Source: Labia minor (Eukaryota; Arthropoda; Insecta; Dermaptera; Spongiphoridae). Taken from it: a stretch of DNA of 64,000 nucleotides. The stretch lies in NCBI GenBank assembly GCA_963082975.1, contig OY720348.1:69279719-69343718 (forward strand), given 5' to 3'. The notes under the pieces are model-generated. The model saw only the letters and a program-made list of their open reading frames with translations, had not been told where the DNA came from and did no database searches. Position numbers and translations under genes: made by a program. Positions 19,113-30,994 of the stretch are shown here, in pieces; the stretch's first letter is position 1; each line of letters starts with the position of its first letter.

Positions 19113-19757
19113 ACTATCACGACAGAGATAGTATTGCGATCTCGAAAATTTTCGATGTTGAAATTTTGATGTTTTTATACGTTTTGAAGGTCCCTGAGTC
19201 ATTTTCACTACACTTTTAGAAAAATGTCTGTGTGTGTATGTGTGTGTGACTATGTGTGTATGTGTGTGTGACTATGTGTGTATGTGTGTGTGTATGTATA
19301 TAAGATTACTCAAAAACGGTTTGAGCTAGAATAATGAAATTTGGTATACGGTCATAATTCAAAATTCGTACTTTTCTATCAACTTTTGAGAAATCTATCT
19401 CAACTGGAAGAGGGTCATGTTTTGATATTTTTTCCTCTAAAGTGACCATAAAAATAAAGATATATGATTAATAGTTTTTCAGAAGATTGAAAATTGTATA
19501 AAACTGCTATATATACAATTTCAGCTTGATTGAATCGCTGAAAGTACCGGAATTAATTTTTTAACACTGCAAATCACGCGCCAACACGTGACGTGGTGCC
19601 ATCGACAAAGAGTCAAACATGCGCTGGTTCAATATGGTATATATTTATTAATTTTAATTTATAATTTATAATTAATTAAATTTAATTTAAATATAATATA
19701 TTATGTTATTTAATCCAATCCAAATTGCGAGATAGTCGAGTGGAGACACTCCAGCTT
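19113..19757 (+). mobile_element. RC-A rolling-circle element, near full length
   Basis: First complete plus-strand RC-A copy. The family plan is: T-run target; 5' palindrome (consensus ACTATCTCGCCAGAGATAGT, here with CACGA); CGAAAATTTTCG; GATTTTGATGTTTTTATACG; a (TG)n microsatellite; ACGGTTTGAGCTAGAAT; ATGAAATTTGGTA; AATAAAGATATATG; ATAAAACTGCTATATA; CACGTGACGTGG; an AT-rich run; then GCGAGATAGT (complement of the 5' end), the hairpin GAGTGGAGACACTC and CAGCTTATT. About 580-650 bp and non-coding; the translated frames inside it are meaningless. The architecture is that of Helentron-associated HINEs. Confidence 0.85.
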
Positions 19758-20165
19758 ATTATACATTAAACAAAGAAAAAAACTAAACTAAAACTATTTT
19801 CAAGAAGAAATTATTTTTTTAAATTAATAAATTTTCTTAATCTTCTTAAATAAAAAATGAATTTAAATGGATAGGAATTAAATTTCTATTCTATAAAATT
19901 ATTTTCTTGAAGTTGCATTGTATTTTTATTTAGACATCTATAAATTATGAAGGACTACTAATTAAATCCCAGGTATAATTAGTAATTAATTAAAAAGGGA
20001 GTAGAGCAGAGGGATGAGTGAGTGGTTGCCCGAAGGAAAGGAGACCGATGTTATTACTAACTAATTAAAGGTAAATAGTAAAGAATTTATATAATTAGTA
20101 AGTAAATGTAAACCTCCAACTGATGACCAAACTAGGAAAGGACAGAATCTATTAAGTCGGTTGCC
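19758..20165. other. AT-rich DNA
   Basis: GAGCAGAGGGATGAGTGAG near 20003 is a G-rich patch. Nothing assigned. Confidence 0.45.
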
Positions 20166-20170
20166 ATCTA

Positions 20171-20538
20171 TGGTAAAACTCCCCAATTGTGGTATTGTTG
20201 TATTCCCCTTAACAGACCTAAGGATCAAACCCATATTTCTAATGTATTGTATTCAGTGGGGTATTGGGAGGGGAACGCGGGGAACGACGTTCCCTTACCT
20301 TTTTTCACAACCGGAACGCTTTCCAGTACTTTTTCATATCCCGATAACTCCCACTTAAATCTACTGTTAGAATTTCGTTTTTTGTGTTGTAAATATTTTG
20401 TATAGTAAGAATAAGAAAAAATAAAAACTTATATGGAAAAAAATAGTTTGCTGAAAATAGGACTATATTTTGCACCCACTATGCGTTCCTTTACTTCTTA
20501 TTTTACCAATACATCACTGATTGTATTAAAAATATTAC
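20171..20538. repeat. Left arm of an inverted repeat, filled by a MITE
   Basis: 20171-20253 plus 20528-20538 match 21476-21570 in inverted orientation (CCCAATTGTGGTATTGTTG, GACCTAAGGATCAAACCCAT). The MITE at 20254-20519 sits inside this arm only. Confidence 0.8.
20254..20519. mobile_element. hAT MITE (GGGGAACGCGG family) with exact target duplication
   Basis: Flanked by ATTGTATT at 20246-20253 and 20520-20527. Ends CAGTGGGGTATTGGGAGGGG and, reverse complemented, CAGTGATGTATTGGTAAAAT. Contains GAACGACGTTCCCTTACC, a palindromic GGGAACG...CGTTCCC block. 266 bp. The unoccupied target survives in the other arm at 21487-21494. Sister copies at 42782 and 43745. Confidence 0.92.
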
Positions 20539-20799
20539 CTCGCCAGCAGAGCTTCTCAAAACACTAAAAGTTTCAGACCATCTAAAAATATCCACAAATT
20601 TCTTTTAAAATATTTTTGAATTAGATTTTACTAATATTAATATTAATTACATATTATCAGGTTGATTATTGGCATTCCTTCTCGCCAACAAATATATTTA
20701 TAGATTGTATATATATATATATATATCATAGTATTAGGTTGTCATTTATCTCTCCATTATATCTTTTGATGTTGTGTCAAACATTCATTTGGTTTGAGC

Positions 20800-21010
20800 T
20801 TTTTTAGGCACGATCAGCGCCGAAAAAGGAGCAGGTAAGCCGGGCGCCAAATTTTGAGGGGCGCCTATATAAAAATAAAATATTTTATTATATTCATTAT
20901 TTTTGTGAAATTTTAATTTGTTCCCTTTTTTTAATTTGCAATAAATTTCTATATTCTAATATGAAAGGTCTCCAAATTTTGTTTTGTGTGGGGTGCTTAA
21001 AACCCAAGAA
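20800..21010. other. GC-rich scrap resembling a hAT end
   Basis: GTAAGCCGGGCGCCAAATTT and GAGGGGCGCCTATATAAA resemble the GGCGCC-rich ends at 45787 and 50610. Second end not found. Confidence 0.3.
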
Positions 21011-21039
21011 CCCCCCTTGGGTATGAAAACAATTTATTC

Positions 21040-21245
21040 TATTCTCTGTGTGGCTCTACGGATCTCGAAAGTTCTTGGTCGCAGCAACCACACTTATCCA
21101 AGTATTCCTATACTGAGCCATCACCCTCCAGTCTCTACCCTCTCTCATCTCTCTCACCTTCCTTCCTACATTGTCCACCCAACACTTCCTTGGTCTTCCA
21201 AGCGGACGTTTTCTAATCGGTCTTCCCACCAATATATTTATTCTA
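21040..21245 (-). repeat. LINE 3'-tail fragment
   Basis: On the minus strand it reads TTGGTGGGAAGACCGATTAG, AAACGTCCGCTTGGAAGACC, GTGTTGGGTGGACAATGTAG and GTGTGGTTGCTGCGACCAAG. These correspond to 52248-52370. The KRPLGRPR-like coding tail is recognisable but broken. Confidence 0.7.
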
Positions 21246-21475
21246 TTATAATTATAAATTGATTACTATATATACATTTTAAAAATTCACTCCTTTTAAG
21301 AACAGACAGAGAAAATATATACAGGTATTCATACTATATGTGTTTTGAGGTGGTAAGTCCGAATTTCAATAACGCTGAAATATGACTCCACAACACAAAC
21401 CTTCAATATTTTTATGCTTTTTTTCGATTTTTTTTAAACAAATCATACTTATAGTATAGCGGGTTCTTGGGTGAT

Positions 21476-21570
21476 GTAATATTTATAATACAATACAATA
21501 GAAATATGGGTTTGATCCTTAGGTCTGGTGAGGGGAATACAACAATACCACAATTGGAGAGTTTTACTCT
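21476..21570. repeat. Right arm of the inverted repeat, empty MITE site
   Basis: Inverted match to 20171-20538 without the MITE. AATACAAT at 21487-21494 is the single pre-insertion target. Confidence 0.8.
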
Positions 21571-22705
21571 AGTATAACACTATATACCCTACAAAGAAAC
21601 CAAATTATAAAGTAAATTATAGTCCAAATTTTCCAATTAGGTAGAAAAACCAAGTTTTTTTTTGTTGGTTTTTCGTTTATAACACAAAACCTATGAATAT
21701 ACGTGAATATCAAAGTTGCCTGAAAGAACCAAAATATGTGAAGTATATTTTGAATAAACCACTTTAACTAATTTTTCCAAATTAACGTCTTGTATTAAAC
21801 CTGCATTTTATATTTGTTCATCTATCCAGAATCTATATTCCGCCTGATTTATTTCCAAATCCTATTGATTTTGTAAACTTTCTATTGTACAATACATTAC
21901 ATGAATAACTTGTTTATATTAAACCAAACAAGACAAATACCTAAATGATTCTCTTGCGTCAAATCCTATAAATTCTACTATCAAATACCTAATAATTTTA
22001 TTCTACTAATCCAGGACTTGATTGGAATTTCGGGCATCATACGGGTAGTGCAGTGAAGTAGATTGCTGTCGCCAGCAGAATCCCAATCATCCACCCCTCC
22101 CTGGTAAATAACCTTCATTTGTAATTCATTTTTTTATTTCTAATCGTATTTAATTAAAGAAATATCTAAGATCAATCTTCTAATTTATATAATGTAAATA
22201 TATTAATTTATCATTTATCAAAATGAATTATATAATAATAAATATTTACTAAAATTTATAATAGATGCCGGTAATATCGTAAAACATTCAATAAAAATCA
22301 ATCATTCCCTTTGTATCAGTCTTTTTTTTTTTGATTACACTGTCAAAAGGAAATTGCCTGTAAAGGCATTGAATACATTAGTCTATTCTCAATCACAATT
22401 GTTAAAAAATTGTATAAAAACAATTAACACCTTTTTATTTTACATTCATTCATAATTGTGAATAGAATACAATCGTCGGAAATAATTCAAGAATTGGAAA
22501 ATAATAAAAAAAAAATCAAACATTTTTTAAATCAATTTTGAATTAATAGCTAAATTGTTATAATATGTTTTTGTTTTACTTTCATTGACGTATTTAAACT
22601 ATAAAAATAACATAAAAATTCTTATAATTTATTTTACAAATGACCTTTAAAAGAAGGATGGTCACGTATCTAGATACTGGAGCATCCACCATACTAACCC
22701 AACCT
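21571..22705. other. AT-rich DNA
   Basis: A more complex 90-bp patch at 22015-22105 (GCTGTCGCCAGCAGAATCCC) has no recognised family or frame. The remainder is low complexity. Confidence 0.45.
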
Positions 22706-23532
22706 GTCACTTTAGAGATAGTATTGCGATTACGAAAATTTACGATGTCAAGATTTTGATGTTTTTATACGTTTTAAAGGTTCTTGAAACATTTTCACTA
22801 ATGTTGAGAAAAATGTCTGTGTTGTTTGTGTGTATATATGTGTGGGTATGTATGTAGACAAGATTACGCAAAAACCGTTTGAGCTTGAATAATGAAATTT
22901 GGTATACGGGAATTATTCCAAATTCGTAGTTTTATATCAACTTTTGAGAAATTTAGCTCATCCGGAAGTTTTCGATGTCGAGATTTTGATGTTTTTATAC
23001 GTTTTGAAGGTTCCTGAATCATTTTCACTAATGTTTGTGTGTATGTGTGTATGTGTGTATGTAGACAAGATTACGCAAAAACGGATTGAGCATAGAATTA
23101 TAAAATTTGTTATACGGGCATTATTCAAAATTCGTAATTTTCTATCAACTTTTGAGAAATGTAGATCAACCGGAAGTGGGCCATTACCTTTTGATTTTTT
23201 TTTCCTCAAAAGTGACCGTAAAAATAAAGATATATATTTGATAGTTTTTCACATGATTAATAATTGTATAAAACTGCTCTATATTGAATTTCAGCATGAT
23301 TAAATAGCTGAAAATACCGAAATTAATTTTTTAACACGTTGACTGCCGATCACGCGCCAGCACGTGACGTGGTGCCATCAACAAAGAGCCAAACACGCGC
23401 TGGTTTAATAAATATTATTTATTAATTTTATAATTTATAATTTAATTAATTAAATTTAATTTACATATAATATATGTTAATTTAATCCAATTCAAATTTG
23501 TGAGATAGTCGAGTGGAGACACTCCAGCTTAT
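22706..23532 (+). mobile_element. RC-A with duplicated leader
   Basis: The 5' hairpin is half lost (starts AGAGATAGTATTGCG). At about 22963 the element jumps from CATCCGGAAG back to TTTTCGATGTCGAG, so the microsatellite-bearing leader is present twice. The 3' end is intact (GTGAGATAGTCGAGTGGAG, CACTCCAGCTTATT). The same junction recurs at 32405 and 32809. Confidence 0.8.
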
Positions 23533-23539
23533 TCAATAA

Positions 23540-23632
23540 GGCTTTAAAAAAAAAAGGTATAATTTTTTTACAAAAAATCATTTTCAGGATAAGTAGGGGG
23601 TCTACGATACAAAAAAGTTTAGGACCCTATGA
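23540..23632 (-). mobile_element. hAT-like MITE end
   Basis: On the minus strand it reads CATAGGGTCCTAAACTTTTT, GTATCGTAGACCCCCTACTT, CCTGAAAATGATTTTTTGT. This is the same end as the fossil at 5488. Only one end is present, adjoining an RC-A 3' end. Confidence 0.5.
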
Positions 23633-24301
23633 TATATATTAAATTAAGAGAATTAATGAATAAATAAATAATTTTCGAAATAATTCAAAATTCCCCTTTT
23701 CTTTTGAACAAATCTCGTGTATATATATTATTATTATTATTATCATCACACTTCTATTTTAGACACAATTTCAATCATTTCTCTTAAATTAACAAATAAA
23801 GGACCCATCAAATATGTTTTTTACTATCAAAATAATAAAATGAATAAATTAAAATGCGAAATTCTAGAATAAATCATTGAATTTCAAGATATTTTTGTTT
23901 TTATTTCAATGAGAGAGGAATTGCTAGCATTACTATTTTAGTATTCATTGCCCAACGACAAGAACTTTGAGCTCGGTTCATCTTCGAATGTTGAAGTTGA
24001 CTTTTTATATAGCCCACCTCAACTCCTCACCCCCCCTCCATCCACCTTGCAATTGGTCAAGCAATCCATTCGCCCGGGAATCATTACTGACGCATACATT
24101 CACTTGTGTCGAATTTTACTCTCTATTTTATTTTATTTTCCATAGTTCAATTAATTCCAAAATTTTATTAAATATGAAGTGTTGAACTCAGTAGGAATAT
24201 ATACAAGGGATTATTTGGATATCGCACCGATAATTATTAAATAATTATAATACAAAAGTAAGTTTTAACCAATCATATAGCCTAATATATATTTAAGTTC
24301 A
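23633..24301. other. AT-rich DNA with one GC-richer island
   Basis: 23940-24130 is clearly less AT-rich (CACCTCAACTCCTCACCCCC) and has TTTTTATATAGCCCACC, a TATA-like string. The 65-residue frame from 23948 has no recognisable domain. It could be a promoter or part of an unrecognised repeat. Confidence 0.3.
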
Positions 24302-24438
24302 TACCTACTTTAAATTTAATATCACTTGATATCTAATGGATATATATATTATATTATTTATTATTTATATATTTATATATATATATATATATTTATAATA
24401 TAATATATATATATTATATTATTTATTATTTATATATT

Positions 24439-24471
<33 letters not shown>

Positions 24472-24537
24472 ATATATTTATAATATAATATATATATATC
24501 CATTAGTAATCAAGTAATATTAAATTTAAAGTAGGTT
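24302..24537. repeat. Long AT palindrome
   Basis: ACCTACTTTAAATTTAATAT...CTAATGGATATATA at the left is mirrored by TATATATCCATTAG...ATATTAAATTTAAAGTAGGT at the right. The ~48-bp arms enclose alternating (TA)n and TTTAT motifs that are themselves palindromic. Either a MITE or a cruciform-prone hairpin. Confidence 0.75.
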
Positions 24538-24604
24538 AAATTAATATTAAAATTAAATTTAATATATATATATATATATATACTAGTTCAAACCGTTGTT
24601 TGCA

Positions 24605-24770
24605 ATTTCAGTTTAAAATGAATTTATCGTTGTTTTCAGCAATTAATTAATAATAAATATTATTTACTAATTGTAATTTATAATTAATTAAATTTAATTT
24701 AAATATAATATATTATGTTATTTAATCCAATTCAATTTGCGAGATAGTCGATGGAGACACTCCAGCTAAT
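24605..24770 (+). mobile_element. RC-A 3'-end fragment
   Basis: Only the AT-rich run, GCGAGATAGTCGATGGAG and CACTCCAGCTAAT remain; the hairpin has lost one base. The preceding words TTGCAATTTCAGTTTAAAAT recur at 25460-25480, so the flank is itself a repeat. Confidence 0.7.
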
Positions 24771-25102
24771 TTTCCTCTATACTGACCGTAAAAATAAAAA
24801 TATGTGTTTGATATTTTTTCAAATGATTAACAATTGTATAAAACTGCTATAGATAGAATTTCAGTTTGATTGAATCATTGAAAGTAACGGAATTAATTTT
24901 ATAACACGTTGACTGTCAATCACGCGCTAGCACGTGACGTGATGCCATCAACAAAGAGTCAAACATGAGCTGGTTTAATAAATATTATTTCTTAATTTTA
25001 ATTTATAATTTATAATTAATTAAATTTTTTTTCAATATAATATATGTTATTATAATTCAATTCAAATTTGCGAGATAGTCGTGTGGAGACACTCCAGATT
25101 TT
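24771..25102 (+). mobile_element. RC-A 3'-half fragment
   Basis: Begins inside the element (TTTTCCTCTATACTGACCG), keeps ATAAAACTGCTATAGATAG, CACGTGACGTGATGCC and the 3' hairpin (TGTGGAGACACTCCAG). It abuts the previous fragment head to tail. Confidence 0.75.
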
Positions 25103-25902
25103 TTAATAATTATTTTATTTTTTTGGTATAAAGTTTAATATTTAAAATTATAACACTTTTTCTACAGGGTATATATAGTTCGAAGTTATACAAAAATAAT
25201 CCATTATATTTTCAAGCTAAAAAGGGTAGAAGTGGTGGAGAAAAAAAATCATGACAATTTTGTGGCACGTTACTTACTTCAAAAATATTTTTTATAATTC
25301 TGTGGCACGGACATTGCAAAAGGTTCGCCATCACTGCCTAAGAGATTACATTAGTCTACCTACCAGTCATTTCCCAATTGGTTTCTTTATAAACATACTC
25401 CTTGCTAATCTTTTCGATTTTATTATTATAACTAGTTGAACTCGTTGCAAACGATGTTTGCAATTTCAGTTTAAAATAAATTTATCGTGGTTGGCAGCAA
25501 TTAATTAAATAATTCTTTGAAAACAATATTTTTCTTATACCTATTGATCATTTTTTAATAATCTGCCTTGAGCAGAGTTTTCTTTAATTTTTGTTTTGAT
25601 GTTGTTGGGAGTTCTGGTCGTGGATCTTTGGGCTGTTGCTTGTATATATATATAAATATATAATTTAAATATTTAAATAAAAATCAAATAATTTAATATT
25701 TAATTAAATGTTTTATTTTAATAATTATTGTTATATATTATTTATTTTATAACTAATAAAACTTATATAATATAATAATATAATAGTTTATATTAATACA
25801 TAATATTGAAAAATAAAAATGATCGATAAATACATTAATAAGAACTAATTTATCATCAAATTCAAACACCAAGAAGAAATTGGATCAAAATAATGAAATA
25901 TA

Positions 25903-25958
<56 letters not shown>

Positions 25959-26319
25959 ACAAAATCTAGTATTCAATTAACATTTTTTTAAAACATAAAA
26001 ATCAAATTACCATTTATAGAATAATTTTGTTTTTTTTTTGAAAGACTCATGTCGAAAGACGCCATCTAGTGTCATGTGTCCGAAATATGGGGTTATGTGA
26101 AAATGACTGATACATACATACATTACATACATTATGGTTTTTATATTTATAATATACTTATTTAATAATTATTTTTAATTAGTGAAAAAAATGATTCTCT
26201 TAATTTAATATATATCATATATATAATGAATTTTTTTAAATTTAATTTTTATTAGATTTTAATTCATTCGTTTATTATATTTTCTTTTTTTATTTTTATA
26301 AGCTAAGAGTAATTCAGTA

Positions 26320-26355
<36 letters not shown>

Positions 26356-27278
26356 GTTTGTATAATAATGTTAAATTAATTTATTCTTTGATGTTTATAT
26401 TAAGTATAGACATTATAATTATTAACTATAGATATGTTAATTTTAACGGGCACTACTTTTCTAAATAATTCAAATATATATTATTTTACTAGAATTTTTA
26501 AATTTAATTTATATTCATTGTATAATGGGAGAAAGAGAGAGAGAGATAGAAGGAGGCATTTATTCTAAAAACGCCCAAACGCTAATTTATAATTGGTAAT
26601 TACTTGAATTCATCGATAAAATACTTAATTTTTTTTATCATAACAACTTTATTCTTTATTCTAAGAATTCCCTTATTTTTTTTTTAATTTATTCTTTATT
26701 CTAAGAATTCTTGCTTCATTTAAAAACTTAATAAACCACTTTGAAATGATTTCAAAAATCAAGTTAATATATATAATTCGATTTTTTTTTTTTTTTTTTA
26801 AATTAATAAATAATATTTATAAATTGTATTTGATATTCAAATGGAAATTAAAATTAAATAATATAAATTATATAAACGTTAATGTGAACTCATTTAATTT
26901 TCAAATAATTTGAAATAATTAGAATTCTTTTCATGATTTTTCATCATATAATCTGTTTTTTTTTTTTTTGATTCTATGTATATATGTATTATATATATTG
27001 TTATGATATTCTAAAAACCTTTTTTTTTTTAAATAATGGAATGAAAACATTTTTCTAACATTGCATGTAAATTTACTTTACATTTCATTATAAAATCAAG
27101 TTTAAATATTGAATTCAGGAAAAATATTTCTTCTTTTAGGAATAAACATTTCACATCCGCGCTAAAATTATATTACTTAACAAAAAAATTAATAACAAGT
27201 GTTCTAAAATAAACTTATTTACTTCTAATCTTTATTATTATAAATTTGACCCCTCATTATTTTACCTTTTTTTAAAGT

Positions 27279-27310
<32 letters not shown>

Positions 27311-27610
27311 TAAAGGTGAAATGAATAAAAAAACTTTTTATTAAACTCCATAATACAAAGTTACAGTTAATCATTTGACCACTAAAAGAATATAAACTAA
27401 GATGTAATAATATAAGATGGTTACAAATCTTAAGAAAAACCTTTAACAAAAAGAAACCATAATTAAAAAAACTAAACAAACTTTTAATAACTAAAACAAA
27501 GATGTCGCTATTAAACTAAATGGAAAAAGTTATGATTATGTGTCTGACTTCAGACGAATCCTCAATACTGCCATATATATAAAGTTAAAAAACAAAACAG
27601 AACTCTTCTT
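25103..27610. other. Long AT-rich, feature-poor interval
   Basis: Contains (TA)n at 25908-25954 and 26322-26352, (GA)n at 26528-26550 and 27278-27310, and several T or A runs. A TGCAATTTCAGTTTAAAATA repeat word is at 25455-25485. No gene, element end or conserved frame recognised; the LSLSLSL frame at 27225-27479 is the GA run translated. Confidence 0.5.
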
Positions 27611-27613
27611 TTT

Positions 27614-27738
27614 ACCGACCGACGAGAAAGGGATGGTATTGTTTTCATACCAAATTTCACATGTGGAGATTTTTATACATCTCCACCAATCATGCATTTT
27701 CTTAACAGAAAAAAGTATTTTTAGCATGATGTCTGTCC
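27614..27738 (+). mobile_element. RC-B 5' part, interrupted by mariner
   Basis: ACCGACCGACGAGAAAGGGA through GCATGATGTCTGTCC. The element resumes at 28585 after the mariner insertion. Confidence 0.8.
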
Positions 27739-28584
27739 GAAGAAACCGAACTTTTAAAAAAAATAGTACCGCTAATGCTATATGTTGTAATATTTTACCT
27801 GTAAATGGCTTAGTCCCTAATTGACAACTGGTATAAATTTCAAGACATTTGGATGCATACAACAAAAGTAAAAGTTATTGCGTTTCAAATGTCACACAGT
27901 GTGTTGTGTACATCGGTCGGAAAATGAGTTTCAAACAAAGAGCTGCAATTGATTTTTGTGTTAAACTTGGTAAAACTTTTACTGAAACGCACCAAATGCT
28001 ACAAAATGCATATGGTGATGATTGTCTATCCCGTACGCAAGTTTACGAATGGTTCAAGAGACGCTGGATGATGACGAAAGATAAGAACCGGATTTTTACG
28101 ATTCAAAAGGAATTATCCACAAAGAATTTGTTCCACCCGGACAGACAGTCACTGGAGAGTTTTACTTGGGTGTCATGAAGCGTTTGCTGGCAAGAATTCG
28201 TCGTATTCGGGCAGAATATCGAGAAATCGGCAGTTGGACTCTTATGCACGATAATGCACCATTACATCGTTCGCAACTTGTAACTGAATTTTTGGTCAAA
28301 AATCACGTTATTCCTTTCTTTAATATGGCTCCGTGCGACTTCTATCTGCTCCCTAAAGTGCATTTGGCGATGAAAGGAAAGTGGCACGCATCGATTGAAG
28401 CCATTGAAAAGGCGACGTCCTAAAGACTTCCAATAAAGAGAAGTCGTTTGACAACTTGTTGGAGCGTGCAAATTTGTGTATCGATGCAGAAGTGAAACAC
28501 ATTGATTAATAAAAATGATTTGTTCCAAAATGTACATTGGCTTTTTGTTTTATTAAAGAGTTCGGTTTCTTTTGGAATGGAGGG
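27739..28584 (+). mobile_element. mariner element inserted in RC-B
   Basis: Left end GAAGAAACCGAACTTTTAAA; right end reverse complemented reads CCCTCCATTCCAAAAGAAAC then CGAACTCTTTAATAAAAC, so AGAAACCGAACT is the shared inverted end. The left end looks truncated, and the expected TA duplication is visible only on the right (TGTAGATG). About 0.85 kb against ~1.3 kb for a complete mariner, so it is internally deleted. Confidence 0.75.
27924..28509 (+). pseudogene. mariner transposase, internally deleted and frameshifted
   Basis: From ATG at 27924: MSFKQRAAIDFCVKLGKTFT...LSRTQVYEWFKR is the N-terminal paired-like helix-turn-helix region. After a deletion, the C-terminal half appears in shifting frames: GQ(T)VTGEFYLGVMKRLLARI, SWTLMHDNAPLHRSQLV, MAPCDFYLLPKVHLAMKGK and SFDNLLERANLCIDAEVKHI. 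The first catalytic Asp region is missing and at least two frameshifts separate the blocks. The YSPD preceding APCD has been replaced. Confidence 0.85.
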
Positions 28585-29057
28585 TGTAGATGTGTACAGC
28601 TTGAACGGCTAAACGGATTTTGATAAAATTTGGTATATTTACTTAATGCATTAGTATGATGAATTATTTAACTTTTGGTGTATATCCGGAAACCGGAAGT
28701 GGTAGTATTACCGATCAACGATAGGAAGGGAAGGGTTATTTTCACATCAAATTTCACATGAGGAGATTTTTTACATATCTCCACGAGTCATGCACTTTGT
28801 ATTGGTTTTATCCTCGGGAAAATCATCTTTATTAGTTTTTTCTTAATTTAAAATTATATGACGTCACCCAAGCCTTCATGACGTCACAGCAAGCGCCTCC
28901 TTATATATTATAAATAAAATAAAATTAAAAATATTTATATTATATCCAGATCTGTTTTTTATTGCATTAATAGATACATTTAAATTATTTGAGATTGCTG
29001 GAAATTAATTTATTTCAAACCGTCGGTCGGTAATGTGCCTGGCCACAGGTCAACTTA
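28585..29057 (+). mobile_element. RC-B 3' part, continuing after mariner
   Basis: Resumes at GTAGATGTGTACAGCTTGAA and runs through the second 5'-like module, two TGACGTCA octamers (near 28858 and 28878), CCGTCGGTCGGT and the hairpin (CTGGCCACAG) to CAACTTATT. Confidence 0.85.
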
Positions 29058-29688
29058 TTTTATATATGATTAAATCAATAAAAGTAGAATGAATTACTAT
29101 TTTCAAATTTTGACTGAATGTTTCAATGTTAGTTCTTAAACTCTTAATATCCTTTGAATCAGGTCAATGAATATAAAAAAGGATAAAATTTAAGATGAAA
29201 GGCAATATTCAATGAATTGTTCTTAGATGTTTGAAAAAAAACAAAGAAAATCATGCAGGGAACGATCAATTCCATTCATTGTCATTTCATTTTTATTTCC
29301 TACCCGTGTCCATTTGATTCATCCATTTATGATTTCTTTTTTTAGAAATTCCTAATCGTTGTCCACAATTCAATAATATTATATTATGGACCTGACTATT
29401 TATTTATTTCTAAATGAGCATTATATTCAAAAATTAACAATTCACTAAATTATTATGCTACGATTGGGAATAGAGTAACCACGATGAATATTGTATTTGT
29501 GACATCATACACAGACAAAGTTCAAGTGTCCACGGGTTCATTATGGTACATTAAAATGAAATATTAAGGAATTAAATGACTCCCTTTAGAGGAATTTCCC
29601 TTTTCAATCAATATTTACAAGACATTCCATAAACGTCTGCTTCTCGCCTCTGAATAATTTCTATCATTTGACTTTTGTCCATCCTATG
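29058..29688. other. AT-rich DNA
   Basis: No recognised feature. Confidence 0.5.
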
Positions 29689-29689
29689 A

Positions 29690-29960
29690 TAGGACAGCGC
29701 CTATTAGATCGGTTTTCGCCTAAGCGGGGTAATGGTATTGTAAGATCAGTACAATGGATTCTCTCAACCTCTATCTTGATTTTCTTGCTCAGTGGACGCT
29801 ACTTTTTATTTCAAGTAGGTTCCCAGTTTGATCACGTAGAATGAGTAGACCTTTTATCTAACATATATACTCCAGTATGAGAAAAATTTTCTTGCCTGGC
29901 CTTGAATTTGAATCCTGGCACGAGGTGGAGAATCATGTGTGTTAAGCTCCAAACTGCATG
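29690..29960 (-). mobile_element. SINE-2, minus orientation
   Basis: GACAGCGCCTATTAGATCGG, TAAGATCAGTACAATGGATT, ATCTTGATTTTCTTGCTCAG, GGACGCTACTTTTTATTTC. On the minus strand the head has CAGGATTCAAATTCAAGGCC (B-box region). Confidence 0.7.
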
Positions 29961-30176
29961 GCGTCTTGTATATTTTCTACCTTTCCTCTTAAATATATAA
30001 TAATAAAATAAGTATGGAAAATAGAGCGAATGTAATAAATTCGAGAACATTTTCTTCGCTAAGTCTCCTACTAAAAGTAAAGCCTTTAAACTAGGTCAAA
30101 AATACTATTCCCTACTGCGATATTTTTTTTTTACAAAATTTGCTTGACAATTATTGATTATTTTCAATCTTTTTTT

Positions 30177-30756
30177 ACTATATCGCCAGAGATAGTATTG
30201 CGATAACGAACATTTTCAATTTCGAGATTTTGATGTTTTTATACGTTTTGAAGGTCCCTGAGTCATTTTCACTAAGGTTGAGAAAAATGTCTGTGTGTAT
30301 GTGTGTATGTAGACCAGATTACGCAAAAACGGTTTGAGCTAGAATCATGCAATTTGGTACATGGGCATTATTCAAAATTCGTATTTTTCTATCAACTTTT
30401 GAGAAATGTAGCTCAACTGGAAGAGGGTCATTACCTACAACGTTTTGATTATTTATCCTCTAAAGTGACCGTAAAAATAAAGATATATGTTTGATAATTT
30501 TTCACATGATTAAAAATGGTATAAAACTGCTATATATAGAATTTCAGCTTGATTCAATCGCTTAAAGTACCAGATTTAACTTTTTAACACTGTAAATCAC
30601 GGTCCCATCAACAAAGAGCCAAACACGCGCTGGTTTTATAAATATTATTTATTAATTTTAATTTATAATTTAATTAATTAAATTTAATTTAAATATAATA
30701 TATGTTATTTAATCCAATCCAAATTGCGAGATAGTTGAGTGGAGACACTCTAGCTT
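30177..30756 (+). mobile_element. RC-A, near full length
   Basis: 5' hairpin ACTATATCGCCAGAGATAGT, intact body; the CACGTGACGTGG block has been deleted (AATCACGGTCCCATCAAC). 3' end TTGAGTGGAGACACTCTAGC. Confidence 0.85.
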
Positions 30757-30994
30757 TTTTTTTGATATTCTATTAAAAATCAATTTTTCGAAAATTTTAA
30801 TAAAAGTATTTCTTTATTAATTTCAAAAGAAATACAAATACAAATATATTAAAATAAATATTATTTAAATAATATTATCAAATTTTATATATATAAATAT
30901 TTTATACATTTTTATAAAATTATTTTTAATTTTATATTCATTTAAAAAGATAAAACTTTTCAATTATAAATATCTTTAATTTACATACAAATCT
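30757..30994. repeat. AT-B repeat
   Basis: About 235 bp, nearly identical to 54133-54368 (ATTAATTTCAAAAGAAATAC, AATATTATCAAATTTTATAT, AAAAAGATAAAACTTTTC). In both places it directly follows an RC-A 3' end. Partial copies at 45655-45765 and 53440-53535. Confidence 0.7.

Noticed and set aside
20984-21262. 92-residue plus-strand frame
   Set aside because: Antisense of a LINE 3' tail.
22899-23303. 134-residue open frame
   Set aside because: Lies wholly within a non-coding RC-A copy; similar frames recur in other copies only because the repeat recurs.
27225-27479. Hydrophobic 84-residue frame
   Set aside because: Its LSLSLSL core is a translated (GA)n microsatellite.
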